Part shown: positions 1 to 11,500 of the stretch, in pieces
Numbering within the stretch: the first letter of the stretch is position 1
How the letters are laid out: every line of letters starts with the position of its first letter
NCBI GenBank assembly: GCA_004431415.1
Contig: QPMI01000594.1
Coordinates: 1-64,000 of the forward strand
DNA: 64,000 bases
Source: Cyanophora paradoxa
Lineage: Eukaryota > Glaucocystophyceae > Cyanophorales > Cyanophoraceae
Direction: 5' to 3'
Made by a program: the position numbers and the translations under genes
The notes under the pieces: generated by a model
Told to the model about the DNA's origin: nothing
The model's input: only the letters and a program-made list of their open reading frames with translations
Database searches by the model: none

Positions 1-60
1 TGATGACTCAATTACTCAGTGACTCAAATGTCGGAGTACTGTAGAACTAGTTAATTTAGT

Positions 61-1379
61 TAAGGAAAATAATTTTTTTTGGTGAATTACCGGCCACAGT
101 CTCTAGACACCAGCACTGCGGGGGCTGCCCAGGGGCATAAAGACAAAAAAGCAAAATAACTAAGACAAGAGCACGAAGAAAGATAAGACAAAGAGCCAAA
201 ATCGACAATAAAAAGGAAAGACACAGAGCTCGAGACAGATCGATAGCGAGAAGAGACGATAAATCGAGCAGATGTAGGGACAGAGGATAACTGACACGAG
301 AAAAGCCAGAGCTAGAGATACCATCAATATCAGAAGGAATTACATCACTAAGAAGCGGGGGACAAAATTGAGAAAGATAAATAACAGGAAGAAGACAAGT
401 AAGAGGAACAACAAGACGACATGGAGGCGGAGGCGAAGCAGGACGATGCGAAAGGGCAGAGCTACGGCACGAGGTCGAGGAGACACAGGAGGCGGAGCAG
501 GCGATCAAGAGCAGGCAAAAGGACAGTCAAAGGAATCACTAAAGCCGGCCGGGGTCGAGGCGGGCAATCGATATCGAACTGCAAACGACGGCGAACAACA
601 GGTCGAGCACGAGGACTATAGCTAGTATTGAAACTAACTCTAGCATCAACACTACGATCAGAATCCGAACCAGACCGAACTAAACTAGAAGACGAAGAAG
701 TACGCCGGCGCCGGCGGGATACGATCGCGACCAGCAAAGCAGAAGACGAAGGCAAAGGCGGCAGTCCGGTATCAAGAACAAAGGCCGGAGGGTCCGGCCC
801 GGCAAACTGCCGGGGGGAAGTAGAAGGAGCCGCAGGCTCGGCAAGCCGGCGACGGGTACGACCACGAGTCCGGGAGGAGATCGGGGAAGCCGGTCCCGGA
901 GCTGAGGGCCCAGGAGCAGAGCCAGGAGAAGGTAAGCCCGGCGAGAAATCTGACCCGGAGCCGGAACCCAGCGAACGACGACGACGAAGAGGCCCCGAGG
1001 AGCCACAACGGGGGAGCTACCGAGCAAAGTACTGACAGCCGGCGCCGAACACGGCGGCGGAGGTACCCCGCAGACAGTGGCAGGCGGAGAGTCCAGGGTC
1101 GATCGAGAGATCCGCCGACGGGAATGCGGCGGGGGCCGACGAGACGGAAGAGGCGAGGAGGGGGCCGAGGAAGGGTCGGAGGCAGGGGAAGGGCCGCGAG
1201 CAGGTGACGGGGATCGCTGCCGGCGCCGAAGAGAGGGCAGCGAAGTAGGAGAAAGGTCGGGTGGCGCCGGATCAGATGACACGGAGGTCATGGCCATGGG
1301 CGGCGCAGAGAGAGACGAGCTCGAGGGCGCAAGGGCCCGACGAGGGCGCCGGCGACGAATCTCACTAAGGAAAATAATT
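61..1379 (-). mobile_element. possible retrocopy: purine-skewed block between 14-bp direct repeats
   Basis: The 14-mer TAAGGAAAATAATT occurs at 61-74 and again at 1366-1379, bounding about 1.29 kb whose plus strand is strikingly purine-rich. Directly inside the left copy (75-80) is a T run that, read on the minus strand, is an A run next to the repeat. This arrangement (target duplication, insert, short A tail) is what target-primed reverse transcription leaves. The minus strand carries overlapping open frames rich in Ser, Pro, Arg and Leu (about 680-1297 and 56-508), but no domain I recognise. It could be a degenerate processed copy of an mRNA, a short non-LTR element, or a skewed non-coding block with a chance repeat. 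Confidence 0.35.
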
Positions 1380-1560
1380 AGTAGTTCGCCAAAACTGTCA
1401 CTTTAGCAGGGGCAAAATCTTTAGTAGTTCGGTCTTCGCAAGGCTTTTGTATGGCGGAGAAGGGACTACCCCTAAGAAATCTCGGCTTTAGCAGGCGAGG
1501 AATATTTAGTAGATCGCCCAAAACTTTTTAGTACTATAAATATGCAGCCCACTAAGTATT
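1380..1560. repeat. degenerate TTTAGTAG-TTCG short repeats
   Basis: Three imperfect copies of a TTTAGTAGWTCG-like phrase, each followed by an A/C-rich stretch and twice by a TTTAGCAGG phrase, occur at about 1378, 1420 and 1508. No open reading frame of interest is present. The copies are too diverged to assign to a known family. Confidence 0.4.
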
Positions 1561-1574
1561 TCTAGTTTCGCGAC

Positions 1575-1910
1575 TCAGTCACGGTGCAGCCTGCAGGTTG
1601 CGGCCAACTTCTAAGTTAATTATAAGGCAACTTGCCAAGTTGCGGCCCGCACTGCGGCACTAGTACTGCGGGCCAGTCTGCGGCAACTTACTTGCCAAGT
1701 TGCCAAGTTGGTTGCGGGAAGTTGCGGGCCGCAACTTACTTGGGCCCGCAAGTTGCGGCCGCCGGGCCCAAGTTGCAGCCTGGCAGCCTCAGTGGCAGGT
1801 TGCGGCCCGGCGGGCTGCACTCAGTACTAGCCTAGTAGTGTGACTGCAGCCTGCAGCCTGCAGCCTGCAGGCTGCATCCTGTAGGCTGCAGGCTGCAAGT
1901 CTCACTGAGT
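1575..1910. repeat. AAGTTGC / GCAGCCTGCAG repeat cluster
   Basis: The heptamer AAGTTGC and its complement GCAACTT recur more than ten times between about 1605 and 1780, in both orientations, so the tract can fold on itself. It is followed by head-to-tail GCAGCCTGCAG units at 1845-1895. Short open frames here are only translations of the repeat. Confidence 0.6.
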
Positions 1911-1914
1911 CAGA

Positions 1915-2270
1915 GTATCAAGATCCGATGATCATCGCCGAGTCGACGCCGACTCGACGCCGAGTCGGATCATCGGATCATCCGCCGCGGGCCGATGATC
2001 GCCGATGATCGATCCACTGGCCACTGGCCTCCGCGCTGCTGGACCACGCACTGCGGCAGTCGGCCAGCCAGTCAGCCAGTGCCCGTGCCAGCACTGCCAG
2101 GCCTGACACTGCGGCAGACCAAAAGGCAGTCAATTACTAAGTTAAGGCCCTGAGGCCCGGCGGCCTCCACACGCAGAATCTGAGACTCATCAGTGACTCC
2201 GAGAGTCTGAGACCGCGCGCGGCCGGGCCGGCCAGCTGCAGCCGCGGCCTGCCGCGCAGTGCGGCTTCAC
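1915..2270. repeat. palindrome-rich intergenic DNA
   Basis: This tract is built of nested inverted phrases such as GATCATCG/CGATGATC and GAGTCGACGCC/GGCGTCGACTC-like arms around 1921-2010, then CACTGCGGCAG and CAGCCAGT phrases. It looks like self-complementary intergenic DNA of the kind that forms hairpins. No gene is seen. Confidence 0.5.
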
Positions 2271-2526
2271 TGAGTCAGCGTTCAAACTAGTCTAATTTGC
2301 CGGCAACCAGACGGACTCGCGATTGGGAGCTGCCGCCGGGCATCTGCAGAAGACACCATTTATACGTTTGTAGAAAGCGTAATTATAAGGCGCCGGCTGC
2401 CGCAGTGCACATGTACAAGTGCACATGTACATCCGTAAAGACATGCGTTTGTATTGCTGCAGTTGCCGGAGGGCTCGACTGCATGCGCATGCGCAGCTGT
2501 GCACGAACGCCTGTCTGCACATGGGC

Positions 2527-2590
2527 ATGTTTTCATATGCATATTTGTGCCTAGGTCTGTTACTTTTCGATGCATATGGATCTCTTGGAG
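2527..2590 (+). CDS. exon 1 of the giant gene: signal peptide
   Basis: The ATG at 2527 opens a frame starting MFSYAYLCLGLLLFDAYGS, a classic short N-region plus hydrophobic core. The exon ends with one extra base before a GTGAGA donor at 2591. The acceptor at 2751-2752 is followed by two bases that complete the codon and lead straight into the PKD-like frame (residues ALAATTAAAPAPS). Phase and protein logic therefore agree. Too short to be found without splicing. The transcription start and promoter are not identifiable. Confidence 0.55.
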
Positions 2591-5500
2591 GTGAGAGCGC
2601 GCGCTTGCGCATGCGTGTCGAATACGTTAACGTATACATACTATATATGATACTATGATATCCGTATATATACATACGCGTATACGTATACGTATACGTA
2701 TCCTACACATACACACCTTCCAGTGACAGAGGGTCCTGTGGCCCCCGCGCAGCGCTGGCCGCGACGACGGCCGCCGCGCCGGCGCCCTCCGTCTCTCTTG
2801 GTGCAGTGACGCCGACGTCAGTCGCGCTGTCCGCCTCCCTCCCGCTTTTGGTCGCTTCCAGTACAGGCTCCTTCGCCGGCGTTAGCTTCCGGTTCTATCG
2901 AGGGGGCGTCCACATCGCGACGGTGCCCGCATCCGCGGCCGCGGCCTCCGCCGGCGGATTAGCGGCAGCCTCGTACAGTGACGGCGGGCTCGAGCCCGGC
3001 GCGTTGTACTCGTATACCGCCGATTTCGTGTGGGGCAGCGATGCCTCGTCCGAGCTTAGCGCCCCCGCCAGCGTCCGCCCGATGGCCGGCGTCTCGTGCG
3101 CCGCAGCCGCTGCCTCTGTTGCAATCGCGGCGTCGCCTTCGCCGCTGGAGGCCTGCACAGACCTGGCGCTGACCGCTCAAGTCGGCTCGGGGCTCTGCGG
3201 CCTGCCAGCATCCTACGCTTGGGCCGTCGGTGGGCTTTACATAATTATTTTTCGTTTTTCGGCATCGATATAGCGCTGAATTCGAAGCTGACGTTGTTTA
3301 CATGTGCCGTCCCGCAGATTCACCTTCGCTCGGCGGGAGCAACTTGCAGGCCATACTCAGCGATCTGTCGGCAGCGACGGGCGCTTCCGCGACTGTCCGC
3401 TGGCAGGCGCTGCTGCTTCCAGGCCGTGTGCACTCTCTCAGGTTTCGTGTCAGCTTCACGAGCGGGCTTGGAGTGCTCTCTTCCGCGTCTATCACTCTGA
3501 ACACGGCCGCGCTTCCGCCGCCCTCACTCTCGGTCGCCGGCGCACGGGACGTGTACGCGTTCCAGGGGGCGCTTCACCTCACCGCAGAGATCGTGCAGAC
3601 GGTTTGCGGTGGCTCAACAGTGCAGCTTCCTCCCCTCAACCTCGCGGTGCGCTTCACTATTTGTTCGGAAATTAGTGCTCCTAACTTTCAACGCTGATGT
3701 ACACGCTTATGATCATTGCGCAGTGGTCTGTTCGGCCCGTCAATCCCGCAGGCGACGAGCTAGCCGTTCCGTCTGGCGCCGTCGCCACGAGCGGAAGGGA
3801 GCTGACAATCCCCGCCGGGGCGCTCCGCGGGGGCGTTCAGTACGCGGTTCGCTTCGTCGCGTTCTACTCGGCGGATCCGTCCGCCTATTCGCAAGCAGTC
3901 GTGTCGTTTACTGCTCTCAGCACGCCGCTGGTCGTCACCATTCCGAAAGGCGACCGCAATGCTACCGCGGGCTTACCCCTCGTTCTTGCGTGCAACGCGT
4001 CGGACCCTGATTACAATTCAGCTCTGACATCCGCGAGTTTTTGGGCCCCTCTCCCGCCAGCGGCGCAGCAGAGCTCGAGTTCAGCTGTCGATTCGGCAGC
4101 CTGCCAGTTCCGGGCGCAACTGCAGGCGGCACAGCGCAAGCGTTCGCTGCTGCAGTGGGGCTCAGAACAAGACCCGGAAGGCGCTGCTGCCTTCTCCGTT
4201 TATGTGGAGTCGATCAAGTGCCTCAGCTCTAATCCTACCAGCAGTGGCCTGAGCAGCAAAGGAACCTGCATCATCCACTTCGGTGACCTTTTCTATTTCT
4301 TGATCCCTTTCATTAACTTTGTTTCACGTTTCGAATATATGCAGGATATTACAACCCGTCGACATCCCCTCTCACCGTCTCTGCATGGAGCGCCGACAAC
4401 TACGTGGCTCTGCCGGCAGGCTTCCTCCAGTCTGCCGTCAACCTTCCCTCCCGCTTTGAGCCCGGCAACGTCGCGCGCGCTTTCACTGTCCCTGCACCAT
4501 GCTACCCCTGCGATGTCTCGTACACGTGGTCCGTCCGTCTGACAGTCGGTGGTCGGCGGGTCTCGGCGTCAGCGACTGCGAACCCCTGCTTCCCACCGCG
4601 GGCAGACATCGGTGCGGCCTTCGAATTCTATGAGCCCACCAGCGGCACGTGCAAGACGTCCGGATCCACTTCTAATTCTGCACCGGTTTCGTTACCGGAT
4701 GTTTTGGTGATCTCCTGGAGCTGCAAGAGCCTAGGCCTGGACCCGGCATCCCCGTCGGAATGCAGCAGCAGCATGCTCGACACGATGACCGTTATCCCGG
4801 GCAGCGCGATCACAAATTCAACGCGCTCCAGTCTTATGCAGATCGTTCTCCCTGGGGGCTTCTCGATTCCTTTCCAGTTCACATGCTCCGCACGCATGGG
4901 CTCTCGCAACGGCAGCACAAGCGTGGTGGTTCAGTCGGTCGCAGGAAGCGGACCAACTATTCTCGTCCACGTGCGCTGTCTGCAGCTGAATTTAAAAGAT
5001 TGGTTTGTTTTAAGATGAAGCTTACTCCTCGATTACATATCCCGTCGGCTCCGCAGGGCGTCTTCGATGAGAATGGTAACCCTTATCCGAAGATCCAGGA
5101 TGGCGCTCGCGAAATTCCGGTCGTCCCATGGAACCGGCCCCTCCTTTTCCAGACCACGGTCACGTCGAACGTTCCCGTTGGGGCTGATCCGGCAGTGACG
5201 TACGAATGGTCGCTGCCGCCCTCGAACATCGCTCTCGAGTACGGCACGACTATCTCAAGTGCGAGCCGCGACAACGTGCCAACTCTCATCGTCATGAAGA
5301 ACGTCGTCACTCCGGGCGCCGTCTACCGCGCGACGGTCACCGCCCAAGATGCTCTCGGCAATGTCGCGTCTGCTTACGTCGAGTTCAAAGTCGGCTCGCC
5401 GCCGCTCACGATGTCGTCCTCGAGCGGCTTGGCCGTCGCCCCGACGAACGGCACGGCGATGGGATCCGGGCTCAACATGACGCTATTCCGTTTAACGGCG

Positions 5501-8500
5501 CTGGACTGGTATTCCGCCTTTGGGCCTCTGGAGTACTCGTTCTACTACATTCGTCCTCTTCAGCAGCAGAACGAGACTATCCGGCTTTTCGAGAGCACTG
5601 TAAACGGCACAGTTCGCAACGAGACGGACGGGCGTGAAGAGTTTATCACCGGTTGGGCACCAAACAATTCTCGCGGCAACGTCCTCCTACATGCCGGAAT
5701 CCTGCCGTACTATTACATCACGTACGTTCTTGGCTGATTAGCTGAGTAGCTGATTAGCTACGATATCATTTGATTGCGACGCATGCACAGTTGCGTTGTG
5801 TACGTGCGCGACGTATACGGGAACGAAGTTCGCGCCATCGCTCGAGCGAGCGTGCTCCCTCCGAGCTTGACGGTCAGATCCGCGATGTCTATATTATTGT
5901 CTATCGACCCGTGACCAGCCTGAAAAATATGTAATTTCCGTCGCAGATCTGGTCAACTACAAGCCGCTCGATCGGATGGGCTGCGGACATGATCAATATT
6001 GCCGACCCGGGCGATGGCTTGAACTCGATTCTCGCCGGCGCCCCTCTATCCAACTGGGGAGCGAACGGGGCCGCTGTGACCTGCTCGGTCTCGCTCCCAT
6101 CGCTAACGAGTGCCTGGAGCGACGACGATCCGTCCGACCCCGTCGATGAGGCGGAGTATATGTACATGAAGGGGCACTATATTGTACGCCATTCATTTCA
6201 TCATTCATTATAAGTTCGTAAGCTGAAATTGCTCAATTTCTGCAAATTAAATACAGGTTCGGAACGAGGGGCGAACCGCCATCAACGACCCTCTCACCGT
6301 TGTCTGTCGCCAAGTCTCCACATTTGCGAGCATCGCGGACCCGGGCAATCCGCTCGAGACGAGAGTCCCCTATTCCTCTCCGTTTTTAAACGACGGGGGT
6401 CTCAACCAGAGGCTCGTTCCGTGGAACACCATAGACGACGATTCATTCAATCTCGCCGATGTGGGCTGGGCCATGCCCGTCGGGGGCTCCTCCAGCTTCG
6501 ACTTAATCGTCCGCTGCCCGAAGGGCCAGCAAGCCCGCTGCCTGCTGCCGGTGTGCAGCTGCTCTGGGCCGACGCAGGCTTCACTTGACAGCTTGAATTT
6601 GCTGGTGCAAACGCAAGCTTCGTGAGAATACGCATACGCTCAAAGCTCTTACCTTAATCGATGCAGATCGCAAATATCACGTACCAGCTCAGCCGCGGCT
6701 CGATTCCGGACACTGAAGTGGAGCAGTGCATCAACGTCATCAATGGGATCTTTGGCGGAACCAGCGTGGACGCCGTTATGATCGGGACAACCCAAACCGC
6801 CGCCGGAATTCTTGAGGAGCTCCTTCGAGCTTTGTGCGTTTAATTTCTCGCCGCTCGCTTGTAGTCTATTGATCATAATTATTGGTTTTTGCTGGACATG
6901 TTTTGCTGATCGTCGATTGGCAGCGAGGCTGGACAGCTCGCGTACGACGTCACATACGAGGCTGCGCTGTCGCTTAACCGCATGCTTTACGACCCAGGGC
7001 AGCCGAACGATGTCGCGTGCGCTTCTTAATGTTTTCTACTCCAATATGTATATATAACCTGTGGCTTACTTTCATGCTTTGCCTTTCCACAGAACCGGCC
7101 GTCCAGACGCTCCCGCAGTGATTCTGTCAAACATAACGGCCTCTTCCATCGTCGTCACCGTGAACTACCCGTCATCCATTAACCGAAGCGACATGATCAT
7201 GACAATCTTGTACCGCCAAGGCCCCGGAGATGCAGAGCCGGTGCTGCTAGCGAGTCTGCCAAATGCACAAAACATGTTCATGGACGAAGGGCTTGCGCCC
7301 GGCAGCATTCATACGTACACTTCGACATTCACGCTGTCCAACGCTATCACCAGCCAGCTCGCGGATCCCGTTTCGGGCCTGACGAACAACATTTCAAAGC
7401 CAAGCATCTCCGCGAACAAGATCACAGCGACGACTGTGAAGGTATGCGTGAATTATCCAGCAGACATCAGCCACCAGGCAATCCTCACGACGGAACTCTC
7501 TATTGTAGCGCACATTCTTTTCACGGGCGCGATCACGAAAACAAATCCAAACCAGGACTGCAAGACGCTCGTGGGTCTGGAGCCCGCAACGACGTCGAAC
7601 ATTACGGCGTACTACGCGACAACTGGCGCCAACTCGCCAACCTCTGACGTCCTTCAGGTGACTCAGGCGAGCCCCGCGGCACCCTCACTGTCGGTTTCTT
7701 TCGACCCCGCGTTTCCGAGCGCGACGGTCGTCATGGTGCGGGCCGTCTTTCCGAGCCAACCAAAAGACCCGATCCAGCAGACAAGTCCCGCGGAAGACCT
7801 CTTGCCGGTCGTCACCCGCGTCGAGTTGTACCGCGACGGAGACCTCGTGGAGAGCAGAGTCGCAAACATGATCGACAGCAGCTACGTGTTTACAGATTCC
7901 GGACTGCCGCCGGGTACTACGTTCACGTACGAGGCGGCCCTGCTCACGGCCTACGCCAAGTCGGACAACGGGTCTGTGGCAGCGACGACCGTGCTCGCAG
8001 CGGCACCGATGCTGACGGCATCGGGCATCAATATGAACGCATCGGCTGTGGCTGTGACGGTTGCAAAGCCCCTGCCGGAGCAGGACGCCGCGGTCTCGAT
8101 TCGCATATACTTTGCGACCTCGATCGCGGGCCCATACTCGAAGCTCGCCGAGATTGACAAGTCGGCGGACGTGTACGAATACACGCACGTGGGCCTGGAG
8201 TCGGGCACTCAGTACTGGTACATAGCGGACTACACCACGGCTGGGCTCCCGAACTTCAGGGCGGGTGCCGACTCGCCGAACAGCACCGAAGACAGTGCAT
8301 GGACGTCGCCGAACCCGCCCGTCTTGAGCTTGGCGTCGTCCGTCACTGTGTCGCCAAGCGAGACCAGCACCGTGATTCACGTTGCGCCTTTGACGGCAGA
8401 CACCGACATCAGCCAGCTCGTTCTGGCGCGCGCCGATTCAGGGTACACCTGCATTGAAACTTCGTGGAGCGGGACCGCCGGCACCGCAGACTGCACAGAC

Positions 8501-11500
8501 GGCAACGGGCTGCTAGCGACGACGTACACGTACAACGCGTACTATGTGGGACAGGAGGGCATGCAGAGCGTGCACGTAAGCATCACAGTGACCACCCCAC
8601 CCATCAATCCAGTGGTGGTCATCGGGCCATACCCCGCGACGACCACAACGACCAGCATCGAGATCGAGCTGCCGCTTGGCTACGCAGCTAGCAACGGTAC
8701 CGAGCTGTACCGAAATGGCTCCCTCGCTGCCACGCTCTCGACATCATGCGGCGAATGCTCAAATATCAACGTTGATTGCTGCATGCGCTACAACGACACG
8801 GGGCTTGCAGCCGGCAGCGGGTACAGCTACTTGGCGCTTTTGACCGTGGACAACGGCAATGTGCGCGTTGCGTCGCCAATGTCTCTGTACACGGAGCTGT
8901 GGACTGCGCCGCCAAAGCCTCAGCCATCCGTGTACATCACTACGACAGGTCCATCGGTGACGGTGCAGGTCCCTCTTCCAGCTGGCCTCGGGAGCGTTGT
9001 GGAGGAGACGTGGTGCTGGGAGGAGCAGACGCCCTTGAACCGATTCATGGTTACCGGCCAACAGTTCACTGTCGCAGGCACTGCGACTCCACCTTCAATG
9101 CCGTACAGCGTCGACTTTGCACTGTCGTACTTCTGGGTGTGCGTGTTTCATGGCAAGGGCAACACGATCAGTGAGACAGGCACAACACAGTCGACCCTGC
9201 CGCCAAGCCGACCGAATCTTTACATCGAGGCTCTGAACTCGACTGCTCTGGAGGCGGTCGTGACAATCAACGACTTGCCAAGCCGCAACCTCACGCAGAC
9301 CGTGGTCATCACGTGCAACGGGACTGCTGCGGCATACAGCCCATCAAGATTCCGGCTTTGGATTTGCAGGCAACGTACACGTACATCCTGACAGGCCTGA
9401 AGCCCGGCGAGGTGATTGCGTGCAATGCGATGCTCAACTCCACAGCTGGCGCATCAGATGCATCGGATGCGGACAATTCGGGCACCGGTGGTGAGATGAC
9501 GCTTGGGCAGACCCTGCTTGCGCCTGCAGCCGCCTTGACAGTGTCCGACGTCAACAGCACGGCAGTGTTTCTGAACCTGACCGTCCCAGTGACCGAAGGC
9601 GTCCAGGTGATCAGAATTCTCGTGTATCGGACGCTGCAGCTGGGAAACTTCACAGTCCTTGCTGGAGACCTCGTTGCCGGCACTGACAAGTTCGTGGATG
9701 TGGGTCTGCTACCGCAGACAATGTACACGTACATGGTAGCCTACACGACTCAAGGGGAGAACTCGAATCCGAGCCCGCCAAAACATGCACGCACCGCTCC
9801 GTCGGCTTCAGAGCTCCGCTTGATAGCGAACTACGTAACGAACATCACCTTTACAGTCACGTCGCCCGACGCGATCGAGACGCACATCGAGTACACGTAC
9901 GTTTCCAGGAACGGCACTCTGCTGAGCTTGTGCTCTGGTGCCAATGCGGTCAAGGTGTGCGAGGACACGACTGTTAATCCGGGTTATGCGTACACATACA
10001 CTGTGAAGTATCGCGGCGCGGGCATTGTGGGGACGCCACTTGATAGCACCGGTGACATCTACTCATTCAGCGCCGTGTCGACTTTGTTAGACATTGTGGT
10101 GGGGCGTCCGCCAAGGCCTGTGCTGGTGGCGGAGATTGTAACGTCAACAAGCGTGAAAATCGGCATCGTATACCCAATGGATGAGAGTCTGGACGAGATT
10201 CGAGACGTAATTATCTCGCGCAATGACACCGCAGACACGCCAGACGTCTCGCTGCTGTGGCCATTCCCAGCTTTTGTGTGGGATAGTAGTCGGGCGCCGG
10301 GCTCGACAGAAACGTACGTGGCGGTGTTCAGCACAGACGCACTCGACTCGGACCCGTCGGCGCTTTTGACTGTGACACACCCGGCGCCCAACGCGCCAAC
10401 AATGTCGCAGCTGCCGGTCGCGAACCCAAACTTTGCAACTTCGCTCCGATTCCGCATCATCATGCCCAAGGACGGCACCGTGAAGCTCATGCCCTGGATA
10501 ACCGGCATCATCATTTACCGCGACGGCACTTTCCTTGAGCGTGTTTCCAGCAGCAGCGTCCTTGATGGCAGTGCAGTTGATGACTGGTACGACTTTACGG
10601 ACAACGGACTGCGGCCGAATGGAACTTACACGTACAAGGCACTGGTCGAAACGTCGCTGATCAACTCGAGCTTCTCGCTTGACCTTACAATGCAGACAGC
10701 TCGAGCGGGCCCTCCGAGGATCTCGGATGTGGAGACGGTGAACACGACGGCGCTGAGCGTGACCGTGATAGACACTCCGTCAACAATGTTCATGCCCGTA
10801 AACGTGGTGATTGTCCGGCTCCACAGCTTCAACAGCTCGGGCGACGTGGTAATGACTCTAGAAAAGTTGCTGAGCCCGCCAGCGGTCTCTGTGACGTTTA
10901 TCGTGACTGGCCTATTGCCTGGCGAGCTGTACAATTTCAACGCCGACTTCACAACGAAGGGGGAGGAGGAGGGCTTCGCAGGAGCCGACTCGTTTATGAG
11001 CAGCCCGTCGAGCGGCCGCACAATCCCAGAGCCGCCCGACCTAGCGCTTGTGTCTGCGACCAGCTTCAACATCGTTCTTCAGGTCAGCGAACCGAGCTGC
11101 GTGCCGGGCGGTTGCAGCGTGGGCGGCGTGACGGGGGTCAAGCTGTACCGCCAGCCGGTATGGACTGCGAACGGCGAGGAGGCCTCAAAGCTGATTATGT
11201 CCTCTTTTAATGGCCCATTTGAGGACCTTGATGTTCTGCCTGGAACAAATTATACGTACCACGCAATCTACATGGCTGACATTGATTCCGACGGCAAGAG
11301 CTCAGCAAACTCAGGCTCTATCACAGTCGCTACTCCTGCACAGGCCTTGCCTCCAACTATCGTCTGGAATCACGGCGCTGGAACGAATTCGACCGCAGTC
11401 TGGCTTGCTGTGAATGACGTTCCGAATCCGAACATGCCACAAATCGTGGTTGATCTTGTGGGAATCCTTGCATGCGATCTCGAAGACATTGGATACAGTT

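Noticed and set aside
2297-2675. Small open frames (71-127 codons) before the giant gene
   Set aside because: They are overlapping frames on both strands of CATGCA/TGCAC-rich DNA; only the short hydrophobic segment from 2527 makes sense, as a signal-peptide exon.
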